From positions 1 through 20,136 of the IMG/VR virus record IMGVR_UViG_3300042888_002419: DNA of 20,136 nt. One strand, given 5' to 3'. Positions 11,485 through 18,849 of the stretch are shown in pieces. The translations under genes and the position numbers were made by a program. Source of the DNA: a virus. Under the pieces are notes generated by a model, which saw nothing but the letters and a program-made list of their open reading frames with translations, was not told where the DNA came from and searched no databases. Position 1 is the stretch's first letter; each line of letters starts with the position of its first letter.

Positions 11485-12480
11485 TTACTCAATTCTCCAT
11501 TTAGAATCCGATAATGGCCCACCTTCTTTATTACCTTTAAGAATATCCACATAATTATCAATTCTACTTAGAATTCCTCCCCATTTACCTTCAAATTCAT
11601 TGGCACATGCCTGAACTTTTTCTTTCATCGGTAATAGAGTGTTTGGTTCAACACGTTTTTTAGTTCTCCAAGCTTCGTAATACGCTTCAATAGTATCTCT
11701 ACAGTCTCTTTTACTTGTTGGAGTCTGATTAGAAATTGCTTTAGTAAATTGTTGTTCAATATTACCTCCGTCAGCACCCACTACATTTTTTGGTGGGAAA
11801 AACATAACTAAATCTTCAGCGAACAATGTTCCTGCAGGATAAACAACTTTAGAACTCCAAGTTTGAGCTTCTTCGGCATCTAAATCTTTTCTTAATTTAC
11901 CACCTAAGTCAGTATATTTTTTAATAACTTTAATTTGTTCAGGTGTTAATCCTCCTGTAACTCCTTTATTAATAATACTTCTGTATAGTGTCACACCATT
12001 AACAACTTTCTTTTCGAACATTTGTGGGTTCTCCAAGTTCTCACGAGTTGTTTTAATATCTTTAGCCTCAGCCCATCCACCTTCTTGTTGTACTAAAGCA
12101 GTGTCAGCCGCGTTTGCCGCTTGTGTTGCCGCAGTAACCGCTTGTGCCGCCGCTTGTTGAACTTCCGTACAATCCAATTTACCTGGAAGGAATTGGAATT
12201 TACCGTTATCGTCAAAAATACCAGCTCTACCGTCAGCAAAGAAATATCTAAATTTACCAGGAGTTTTTGTACTCTCTTGTTTAATTGCAAATTGTAATGC
12301 AGGATTCTTAGTTTGCATTGTTACAATTTTACCGTTCTTTACACATCCGTCAGTTAATATTTTATTTAACTTACTTTTTAAATCAGCATCAACTTGTTCT
12401 GAAATTAAAGGTTTTTTCATTTTGGAATGCATTTCCAAAATCGCCTCTTTATCTTTTTGAGTAATATTGTTCATTTTCAT
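11485..12480 (-). CDS. Probable virion-associated protein, ISEQ-motif family
   Basis: A 331-residue soluble-looking protein. The first 30 residues (NITQKDKEAILEMHSKMK, then KPLISEQ) match the shape of the N-terminus of the next protein upstream. Residues 43-105 contain a repeated beta unit ending DGRAGIFDDNGKFQFLPG and two cysteines (46, 104) that could pair. An Ala/Gln-rich helix follows (106-128), then a C-terminal helical region with two cysteines (about 260, 293). The family is not recognised. Twelve bases separate it from the annexin-like gene, so they are in the same operon. A structural role is inferred from context alone. Confidence 0.72.
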   Translation of the reverse strand: MKMNNITQKDKEAILEMHSKMKKPLISEQVDADLKSKLNKILTDGCVKNGKIVTMQTKNPALQFAIKQESTKTPGKFRYFFADGRAGIFDDNGKFQFLPGKLDCTEVQQAAAQAVTAATQAANAADTALVQQEGGWAEAKDIKTTRENLENPQMFEKKVVNGVTLYRSIINKGVTGGLTPEQIKVIKKYTDLGGKLRKDLDAEEAQTWSSKVVYPAGTLFAEDLVMFFPPKNVVGADGGNIEQQFTKAISNQTPTSKRDCRDTIEAYYEAWRTKKRVEPNTLLPMKEKVQACANEFEGKWGGILSRIDNYVDILKGNKEGGPLSDSKWRIE

Positions 12481-12492
12481 ATTTTTTAAAAT

Positions 12493-13518
12493 TTAGAAAT
12501 CGGTATTGTCACCGCTAATACGTTGTTCTTCACCTGAAATCTCAGGTTCAACCTCAGTTGGTTTAGATTGACATATTTTAGTCACATCAGCATCTGTAAA
12601 TGTTGTAAATCCTTTACCACTTAAAGCTGCTTGGGTTTTTGGTCCAAACTTACCGTCAGTAACTAATCCTAAACATCCTTGTACTTTAGCAATTGTGTCG
12701 GATTTACATCCTTTTGAGTAAGTTCCTGAACATGGTTTATATCCACCTGTTTTGGAACCTCCTCCTCCACCTTTTTTGGAGCCTCCTCCACCTGAACCTC
12801 CTTCATCTTTAATAGATAATAAACTATCTTCAACAATATCTCTTAATGGTCTATAAATTTTTAACCATTCTGAAGTTTGGTCAAAATCATCATCTAAAAA
12901 TTCCAACAAATCACCTTCACTACCATAATCTTTATTAAATCTTGTGACTAAAGCACAAAAATCAGAAGCCGTTTTTAAAGATTTAAAAGCCCCGTATACC
13001 GCTTCCTCATCAGTCCCTACACCTTTCATTGCGTCATATAATTGGTCTGATAAATTTCTGACATCTCCGTCACTAATACCTCTCTTAAGTTTATCAATTT
13101 TGGATTTATCGGTTGTACAATATTGGACAATTTTGTCAACTTTAGCTTTGGCATTGTCTTTATCCAAGTACCAAATAACTAAGGGAGTTAATGCTAACGC
13201 AGCAGCTCCACCTAAAACCGCACCTCCTAAGGCCGTGGCAGCAACTGCCCCTCCTGCAATATTAGGTGCTAATGTGGCACCAAGAGTAAATGCTGTTCCT
13301 GTGGCTCCTCCAGCAACACTAGCTCCAGCTGCGGCAGCTCCTCCTGCGGCAGCGGCACCTAAACCTGTACCTGCGGCTGTTGCAATTCCTGTTTTTGTTA
13401 AAGTATCTTGTTCTGAAATTACTTTTTTATTTTCATCCAAAGTTTTAGATGAATCGTATTCCATCATTAACTTTATTCTCTGTAACGCCTCTTCAGGGCT
13501 ATATTTAGGTTGTACCAT
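12493..13518 (-). CDS. Annexin-like / peptidoglycan-binding fusion protein
   Basis: A 341-residue multi-part protein. Order: an N-terminal motif SPEEALQRIKLMMEY...KKVISEQ (7-37); a Gly/Ala-rich hydrophobic stretch (about 45-117) ending LALTPLVIWYLDKD, long enough for two or more membrane helices; a helical block with AMKGVGTDEEAVYGAFKSL (163-181), which matches the annexin-repeat core; a glycine/serine linker (240-259); and a Cys-rich C-terminal domain with IAKVQGCLGLVTDGKFGPKT (276-295), the signature of a type 1 peptidoglycan-binding domain. The combination suggests a virion protein that meets cell wall and membrane during entry. Each part is recognised only from short motifs. First of three tightly spaced genes. 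Confidence 0.78.
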   Translation of the reverse strand: MVQPKYSPEEALQRIKLMMEYDSSKTLDENKKVISEQDTLTKTGIATAAGTGLGAAAAGGAAAAGASVAGGATGTAFTLGATLAPNIAGGAVAATALGGAVLGGAAALALTPLVIWYLDKDNAKAKVDKIVQYCTTDKSKIDKLKRGISDGDVRNLSDQLYDAMKGVGTDEEAVYGAFKSLKTASDFCALVTRFNKDYGSEGDLLEFLDDDFDQTSEWLKIYRPLRDIVEDSLLSIKDEGGSGGGGSKKGGGGGSKTGGYKPCSGTYSKGCKSDTIAKVQGCLGLVTDGKFGPKTQAALSGKGFTTFTDADVTKICQSKPTEVEPEISGEEQRISGDNTDF

Positions 13519-13550
13519 GTGAATGTATTTTATTTATAAATATATTGTTA

Positions 13551-13793
13551 TTACCAAATTTGATTAGCGGCCCCTCGAGTAAGTCCTGTTTCCCATTTCT
13601 CACCAGCAACTCCTAATTTATTTGCTTTACCTCTTGTTAGTGTATATGTGTCAGCCCATTTAGGAACCGAACCACCACCTGATGATGGTGATGCAGGTGC
13701 CGCTGCGGCATCTTGTTCACCCATCTCTCCTTTATTACTCTCCTCAGAATGTTTTTTAAAAAACCCTATTAGGAAATCTACGTCTAATATCAT
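13551..13793 (-). CDS. Small protein with repeated TRG motif
   Basis: An 80-residue protein with a short N-terminal helix (DVDFLIGFFKKH), an Ala/Pro/Ser/Gly-rich linker (29-43) and a C-terminal part with two related units, YTLTRGKANKLG and TGLTRGAANQIW. The tryptophans (46, 67, 80) frame the repeat. No family is recognised. It is the first gene of the minus-strand cluster and is divergent from the lipoprotein gene, with 48 bases between them. Confidence 0.65.
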   Translation of the reverse strand: MILDVDFLIGFFKKHSEESNKGEMGEQDAAAAPASPSSGGGSVPKWADTYTLTRGKANKLGVAGEKWETGLTRGAANQIW

Positions 13794-13805
13794 AGTTATA
13801 AATAT

Positions 13806-13837
13806 TTTGTAGTTTGTAAAAAAAAATATTATATTTG
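13806..13837 (+). promoter_or_regulatory. Promoter of the second lipoprotein gene
   Basis: TTTG (13806-13809), 20 bases, TATATTTG (13830-13837). The box ends four bases before the ATG at 13842, so the transcript should start at or inside the start codon, giving a leaderless or nearly leaderless message. Confidence 0.6.
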
Positions 13838-13841
13838 TGGC

Positions 13842-14390
13842 ATGAGAAAACTGTTTTTATTATTAGTCGTTTTGGTCTTAACTTCTTGTGAACACTATAT
13901 CACAGAGATTAGTGACCTTACTCTTAGTGGTCTTTACGTTGTTAGTGAAGTTGAGGTGGTTAGTACCGACCCTCAGTATAGTACCAACACTAGTTATCGT
14001 GGAGGCCAGGTATTTCAAGATAACGATTTACCTGTACCATTTAATCGTATTAAGACAAACGATTTCAATATCAACTTTGAGAATAATGGGTTCAATGGTG
14101 ATTTTGGATTGATTTGGACTAATAAAAATCAACCATCGTCAATCCCGATATGGTTATACGACACAAGATACAATTCGGATGGTTTTCGGGTCTTAAATAA
14201 TAACGCATATAATTTGGGTTATATCGTATTACAATATAGAACATTAGAGAATCAACCCATCATAATGACTTTCCAAATTGAAAAAGATGGGTACGAATCT
14301 TTGCAGTTATTAAGTTCAGGTACTTACCCAATAGGTCAATACGGAGAAAATAAAAAATTAAGATTGTATCTAACAAGAATACATCCTTAA
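13842..14390 (+). CDS. Lipoprotein of unknown function
   Basis: A 182-residue lipoprotein: MRK, a Leu/Val core and lipobox LTSC with C16 lipidated, followed by EHYITEI. The mature domain is beta-rich with several aromatic strands (NFNINFENNGFNGDFG, PIWLYDTRY, LGYIVLQYRT) and ends KLRLYLTRIHP, consistent with a single beta-sandwich or lipocalin-like fold; this is by eye. The start is fixed by the signal peptide. It is single-gene, with its own promoter, and its stop overlaps the stop of the converging gene within TTAA. Like the other lipoprotein here it may act at the host surface, for example in superinfection exclusion (inference). Confidence 0.8.
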   Translation: MRKLFLLLVVLVLTSCEHYITEISDLTLSGLYVVSEVEVVSTDPQYSTNTSYRGGQVFQDNDLPVPFNRIKTNDFNINFENNGFNGDFGLIWTNKNQPSSIPIWLYDTRYNSDGFRVLNNNAYNLGYIVLQYRTLENQPIIMTFQIEKDGYESLQLLSSGTYPIGQYGENKKLRLYLTRIHP

Positions 14391-14689
14391 TAGAACTCAC
14401 TCTTTGGTAATGCGTCAGGATTAATAGTATAATATTCATTTAAGAACATTACCAATTCTTCTTCATCTAACTCAATTTTTTCTTCTTCAAAGATTTCATC
14501 GTCTTCATACTCTTCACCAAAAAAATCAAATGATTCAGACACAAGGTCGAATCCATAATCCGCAACGTTAGTATAATCTATACTATCGGTTCTCAATACT
14601 TCTTCACTATCTTCAAGTGTTCTGAATGAAACGTCTAAAACGTTGGTATCTGTGTTTAAGAAGTATGATATAATTTCTCTAATTTCCAT
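14387..14689 (-). CDS. Very acidic small protein
   Basis: A 100-residue protein with a run of Asp/Glu in residues 50-80 (FFGEEYEDDEIFEEEKIELDEEELV). The first part, MEIREIISYFLNTDTNVLDVSFRTL, looks like a helix and two strands. The charge resembles DNA-mimic or phage anti-restriction proteins, but composition alone does not show this. Convergent with the lipoprotein gene, sharing the TTAA at their stops; divergent from the oxygenase-like gene at 14805 across a 115-base AT-rich gap in which no clear promoter box was found. Confidence 0.72.
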   Translation of the reverse strand: MEIREIISYFLNTDTNVLDVSFRTLEDSEEVLRTDSIDYTNVADYGFDLVSESFDFFGEEYEDDEIFEEEKIELDEEELVMFLNEYYTINPDALPKSEFY

Positions 14690-14804
14690 AATAAGTTAAT
14701 TTATAAACAAATATGCGTAAACATATCAAAAGTCATAAACTTATCAATGAATATCATTTTTATTTCCATATTTATTCGTATAATTTATTCATAATACAAG
14801 ACAT

Positions 14805-15389
14805 ATGAGATTCAATTCACTAACAATCGACGACTTTTACTCAAACCCAATGGAGGTTAGAGAATTCGCACTTAAACAAGATTTTGCCGTAAGAGGTAAC
14901 TACCCTGGTATGAGAACTAAATCGTTTCTAAACGATTCGATTAAGAAAAGAATGAGAGATATTTTATATCCATTCGCAGGTGAGATTACTTGGTGGGGAG
15001 GAGACTATACGGGGTCGTTCCAATATACTACGGCATCTGACAGGTCATGGATACATGCGGATTCAACAACTGATTGGGCTGCAGTATGTTATTTAACTCC
15101 TGATGCTCCTGTTAGTGCAGGTACTGGAATTTTTAGACATAAAAAAACAGGTTGGATGCATTACGATTATAAAGAAGCTGAAAAAAATCCCGAATATAAC
15201 AAAAACGCGCCTTCAGGTGATGACATGCAAGACTATACTAAATGGGAGATGGTTGATAGAGTTGGTAACATATTCAACAGATTGATTATGTATAGAGCAG
15301 ATAACTATCATGTATCTTTAGATTACTTTGGTAAGGATATCAATGACGGTAGATTATTCCAAGTATTTTTCTTTAACACAGAACGTTAA
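14805..15389 (+). CDS. DUF6445-like 2OG-Fe(II) oxygenase-type protein
   Basis: A 194-residue protein resembling the DUF6445 group often found in phages: IDDFYSNPMEVREFAL (8-23), GNYPGMRT (31-38), FQYTTASDRSWIHAD (72-86), YLTPDAP (96-102) and AGTGIFRHK (105-113). H84 and D86 form an HxD pair, H169 in the YHVSLDYFG segment is the likely distal ligand, and R183 in DGRLFQVFFF the likely 2-oxoglutarate arginine. So a complete facial triad can be proposed, although the substrate of this family is unknown to me. A single plus-strand gene, converging on the next gene with overlapping stops in TTAA. Confidence 0.82.
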   Translation: MRFNSLTIDDFYSNPMEVREFALKQDFAVRGNYPGMRTKSFLNDSIKKRMRDILYPFAGEITWWGGDYTGSFQYTTASDRSWIHADSTTDWAAVCYLTPDAPVSAGTGIFRHKKTGWMHYDYKEAEKNPEYNKNAPSGDDMQDYTKWEMVDRVGNIFNRLIMYRADNYHVSLDYFGKDINDGRLFQVFFFNTER

Positions 15390-15820
15390 TCTTCTGTGTT
15401 GACAGTAAATAAAATTTCAGGATTTAATTCTGAGATTATTTCAAGAACTCCTTCAACACAATAACAAATGTCTTGTGTTGTTTTTATTTTATTAAACTTT
15501 TTAAACCCTATTATAATTGGATTAAACGTTTTATGAAATGAATTTGGAGTCATGTTTTTAGGGGACCATAAGTTCTCATATGGTATACCGAGTCCGTTTA
15601 AAAAATCAATACTATCCTCAGTATAAGATTCAAAATATGGAATATTTACCAAATCCATTATTTCTTTTATTTTATTCTCTTCACCTTCTCTTTTATCAAA
15701 ATATGAATAAAGTAACAATGACGATTCTTCTTGGTTTTTTTGCATAAAATGCCACAAGAAATATTCATTATTTCTTGCGACACTTTGGAAATCATTAACA
15801 GTAATAATTCTTTTTTCCAT
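15386..15820 (-). CDS. Protein of unknown function coupled to an oxygenase
   Basis: A 144-residue protein without a recognised motif. The sequence shows alternating predicted strands and helices (RIITVNDFQS, SSLLLYSYFD, IKEIMDLVNIPYF, PIIIGFKKF, VEGVLEIISELNPE), compatible with a small alpha/beta fold, possibly thioredoxin-like in size, but no CxxC is present. Its start codon shares a base with the stop of the upstream oxygenase gene (TAATG), so translation is likely coupled and the two products may act together. Confidence 0.7.
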   Translation of the reverse strand: MEKRIITVNDFQSVARNNEYFLWHFMQKNQEESSLLLYSYFDKREGEENKIKEIMDLVNIPYFESYTEDSIDFLNGLGIPYENLWSPKNMTPNSFHKTFNPIIIGFKKFNKIKTTQDICYCVEGVLEIISELNPEILFTVNTED

Positions 15821-16419
15821 TATCTAAGATTTGCACCACATAACCAAGTTACAAGTGATTTTCTTGTACCTGAATTTAATGGGGTAACTCTATGTAATAG
15901 AAATGAAGGGAAAAAACATAGAGTACCCAAACCTTTTGGTACTGACATAATAGCACCTCCTGGGTTCATTTGTAATTCTCCTCCTTCATATTCTTCAGGT
16001 GTTGATAATTGTAACACACAAGATAATTTTCTATTTGAAATTCCAGGTCCTAAATCGGCGTGCCAATCATAGTGACCACCATTACCATAATATTTGGTAT
16101 ACTGTAGTAAATCTTGGTATCCCCAAATATCAAAATTCCACATCGCCTCGTTAGCAATCTTAGCATATTCTGATATTCGTTTGTAAATCCACTCAGTTTC
16201 AGGGTTATCAGATATCCAAGAAATCTCACTTAATCTGTAAGTACTTTCAACCTCTTCGGTATCGTTACCCACAGTTGTTGCCTTTTGTTTAGGAAGTGTT
16301 TCTCCTATTTCAATAATTTTAATTAATTCTTCGGGTGTGAAAACATCCGTAAAATAGTAGTAATTTAAATGGTTGACATTGTTTCTTTGGCTATCCAAAA
16401 AATAGTTTGATGATGACAT
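15820..16419 (-). CDS. 2OG-Fe(II) oxygenase, PKHD-type
   Basis: A 199-residue dioxygenase of the prolyl-hydroxylase/PKHD type. Ligands: H120-A-D122 in HYDWHADLG, H176 in LLHRVTP, and R186 in SGTRKSLV for 2-oxoglutarate. GGEL (146-149) and KGLGTLCFFPS (162-172) are the standard strands. FTPEELIKIIEI (27-38) is the usual N-terminal helix. The whole domain is present and no extra domain is attached. It may hydroxylate a protein side chain; the substrate is not known. Faces the GT17 gene across 69 bases and leads a two-gene operon. Confidence 0.87.
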   Translation of the reverse strand: MSSSNYFLDSQRNNVNHLNYYYFTDVFTPEELIKIIEIGETLPKQKATTVGNDTEEVESTYRLSEISWISDNPETEWIYKRISEYAKIANEAMWNFDIWGYQDLLQYTKYYGNGGHYDWHADLGPGISNRKLSCVLQLSTPEEYEGGELQMNPGGAIMSVPKGLGTLCFFPSFLLHRVTPLNSGTRKSLVTWLCGANLR

Positions 16420-16488
16420 TTTAATTTAATTTTATATCATTAAGTATAAATAACTCGTACCCAATATTCAATAGACTTACTAAAAAAA

Positions 16489-17724
16489 ATGAAAAAACAT
16501 AAAATAATTGACTCAATATTTTTTTACGATGAAATTGACATGTTAATATTCAGATTATCCGAATTAAATGAACATGTCGACCAATTTATAATAATGGAAT
16601 CTGGAATAGATTTTGTCGGGAATCCTAAACCATTATTCTTTAAAGAAAATGAACATTTATTTGAGGAATGGAAGGACAAAATTACCTATCTATCGTTTGA
16701 AAATATGTCATCAAAAGAGTTTGATGAGTTATTTAATTCATTAAAAGAAATTAAATTTCAGAGTATTAAGTTGAATGAAATCATTAACCAACAAAATATT
16801 CAACTATATCTGTTAACAATTTTATACCACCATTTACGGTCGTCTGATTTATATTTTGAAGATTTGATTATGATTTCAGACGTTGACGAAATTCCTGACC
16901 TAACAAAGTTATCAGAAATAAACAATAAAATTATCTTTTCCTCAGTAATCTTAAGACAAAAAAATTTTATTTGGTCTACTAACTTTATTAGTTCAAATTC
17001 AAACGCAGGGACTATTTGTAACCAATTTACCACAATAATAACAAAACCCTCGGTGCTTATAGAATCTTGGTTTTTTAAAAATAATTTGAACTTACAAGGG
17101 TTTGAAATTGTCGATTCGGGATACCATTTTTCTCATTTTTATGATATTGAGAGGACAAAAAATAAATTAAAATTAATCAACCCTTTAGTTACTGATTTGG
17201 ATATTGAAAATAGTTGGGACAATTTAGTATCAATTCCAACAATTAATGATAAAAACTCTTACAGGTTGAGTGAATATTTTGGGGAATTACCCAAGAACAT
17301 CCACTTACTTAAAAATCAACCAATTGGTAGGGAATACCCCAAAAACCATCTTGTAGTTATTAATTCTGGTGTGGAAGTTGTTGAAAGCAGATTTAGTTCG
17401 TTTACCGATTTGATTTATTTAGTGAACTTTACTAACGACCCAAAAGTTTCATTTAAAGTAAAATTAACGGATAAAATAACTCAATACAATATATTAATAC
17501 CAAACTCAAAATACTATGATATATTGATTGAAGAGAACACTTTTGAAAATTTTCAAAAAATGTTTGGAGTAAATGAGATTAGTAAAATAATATCTGTTGG
17601 TCTTCCGTTGACTAAAGATTTATTCACATTTTTTAATAACGAAAATCCTGATAAACTTGTAACGATTCCTTGGTCTGAATTAAGAGAAGGATTTGTTTAC
17701 GACAAGATATCTGAAATATTATAA
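16489..17724 (+). CDS. GT17-type glycosyltransferase
   Basis: A 411-residue protein whose first 140 residues match glycosyltransferase family 17 (the beta-1,4-N-acetylglucosaminyltransferase III family): KIIDSIFFYDEIDMLIFRL (5-23), ELNEHVDQFIIMES (25-38), NPKPLFFKEN (45-54), and the metal-binding DVDEIPD (131-137). The GYHFSHFYDIERTKNKL region (about 211-227) continues the family pattern. The C-terminal 150 residues are less conserved and may bind the acceptor. It would transfer a sugar from a nucleotide donor; phage targets could be virion proteins, DNA bases or host glycans. Strongly A/T-rich, as its neighbours are. It ends at the bidirectional terminator. Confidence 0.85.
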   Translation: MKKHKIIDSIFFYDEIDMLIFRLSELNEHVDQFIIMESGIDFVGNPKPLFFKENEHLFEEWKDKITYLSFENMSSKEFDELFNSLKEIKFQSIKLNEIINQQNIQLYLLTILYHHLRSSDLYFEDLIMISDVDEIPDLTKLSEINNKIIFSSVILRQKNFIWSTNFISSNSNAGTICNQFTTIITKPSVLIESWFFKNNLNLQGFEIVDSGYHFSHFYDIERTKNKLKLINPLVTDLDIENSWDNLVSIPTINDKNSYRLSEYFGELPKNIHLLKNQPIGREYPKNHLVVINSGVEVVESRFSSFTDLIYLVNFTNDPKVSFKVKLTDKITQYNILIPNSKYYDILIEENTFENFQKMFGVNEISKIISVGLPLTKDLFTFFNNENPDKLVTIPWSELREGFVYDKISEIL

Positions 17725-17750
17725 AAAAACCCCTCGATTAGGAGGGGTTT
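17723..17750. terminator. Bidirectional terminator between convergent genes
   Basis: AAACCCCTC-GATTAG-GAGGGGTTT forms nine perfect pairs between the stop codons of the glycosyltransferase and the acidic zinc-ribbon gene. On the minus strand it continues into seven T, a strong tract; on the plus strand only TTTGTTGTT follows, weaker. Confidence 0.85.
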
Positions 17751-17754
17751 GTTG

Positions 17755-18810
17755 TTAATTGTATTTATTGAATCTGTTAAACATTTCCATAATTTTATTC
17801 TTTTGGTTTTTGAACCCTTCTTGAAGGTCGGTGTCAATTTCTTCCCACTCTTCTTCTTCTGAATTGTCTCCATCAAAATCACTATCCTCATCTTCTTCAC
17901 CTTCATAAGAAAACTCTTGGTATGGTCCACCCTTACCAGGTCCTTCACTATCAAAATCATATGCTGGGTCCATGTCACCGTAAATTCCTTGAGAGCCCGA
18001 TACGTCTACCTCATCAATCTCGTCAGCAAATGCTGATTCCATTGTTTCATATTCATTAACAGGATAAACATCATCAGGGCCTCCTGAAGTAAAATCAAAT
18101 GCCCCCCATTCTTCTTCATCATCCAAATCCATATCATCAGCTTTAACTGAATACGTATCATCACCGAATTGTTCAGGTCCTTTATTTTTAAAATCATAGC
18201 CAGGTTCAATCGGGTCATCAGTTACTTTACGGTAACCACCTTGTTCATCTAATTCGTCGTCTAAAAACCCATCGTCTTCATTATCAGGATTTTCGTAGTC
18301 TTCCATATCCTCTTCCTCATCTTCTTTATATAAGTTTTTGTGCATTCCTTCAAATGTATCTACATCATTACCACCACCTTCAACATAGTCAAAATCACCA
18401 TGTTTTAAGTTAAGGTCTCTAACTTTATAAATGTCGTCTAAATGTCCCGTTTCTTCTTCTAATCCGTCCATTAAAGTTGCATCCCAATCAGAATCACTTT
18501 CTTCCATTTCACCTTCATTATAACCACATTCCATACACTCCCCTTCAGTCATTTGACCACCACATTGTTCACACATAGATTTTTCTTCAACTTGTTCGTT
18601 GATACCCATGTTTGAGTATTTCTTAACCTCACCTTTATTATTAACCACTAAACCTTCTTTATCTCCCGCAAAATCATACACAGTTAATGGTTGTGTGTTC
18701 GACACTTGTGGCTGCATGGTTTGGTAACCATTGTAAACACTTTTATGTTGGTCCAAAATATCAGATTTCTCTTCCGATGATAATTGACCTAATCCAAAAT
18801 ATCCTCTCAT
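17755..18810 (-). CDS. Highly acidic zinc-ribbon protein with YDF...GP repeats
   Basis: A 351-residue, extremely acidic protein. Parts: an N-terminal helix with SSEEKSDILDQH (11-22); a conserved-looking VYDFAGDKEGLVVNNKGEV (44-62); a CxxC-x8-CxxC zinc ribbon (C80, C83, C92, C95); then long Asp/Glu-rich disordered stretches holding three copies of Y/F-D-F-xxx-GP at 205-212, 238-245 and 284-291, each followed by a Tyr 8-12 residues later; and a basic helix at the end (KNQKNKIMEMFNRFNKYN). It might be a scaffold or capsid-linked protein, or bind a basic partner; DNA mimicry is another option. No family is recognised. The ATATTTATA element lies 15 bases upstream. Confidence 0.78.
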   Translation of the reverse strand: MRGYFGLGQLSSEEKSDILDQHKSVYNGYQTMQPQVSNTQPLTVYDFAGDKEGLVVNNKGEVKKYSNMGINEQVEEKSMCEQCGGQMTEGECMECGYNEGEMEESDSDWDATLMDGLEEETGHLDDIYKVRDLNLKHGDFDYVEGGGNDVDTFEGMHKNLYKEDEEEDMEDYENPDNEDDGFLDDELDEQGGYRKVTDDPIEPGYDFKNKGPEQFGDDTYSVKADDMDLDDEEEWGAFDFTSGGPDDVYPVNEYETMESAFADEIDEVDVSGSQGIYGDMDPAYDFDSEGPGKGGPYQEFSYEGEEDEDSDFDGDNSEEEEWEEIDTDLQEGFKNQKNKIMEMFNRFNKYN

Positions 18811-18849
18811 AACTATTATTTTTATTATAAATAGTTTGAAAAGGTTCTT

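Noticed and set aside
12944-13522. A 192-codon plus-strand frame opposite the annexin-like gene
   Set aside because: It is the low-complexity antisense of a Gly/Ala-rich coding region (Ala/Pro repeats), with no promoter or motif.
2424-18833. TATAAATA sites as T4-type late promoters reading on the plus strand
   Set aside because: Most would fire into the antisense of adjacent genes; read on the minus strand several are too close to the ATG to be a promoter. Kept only as an unexplained motif.
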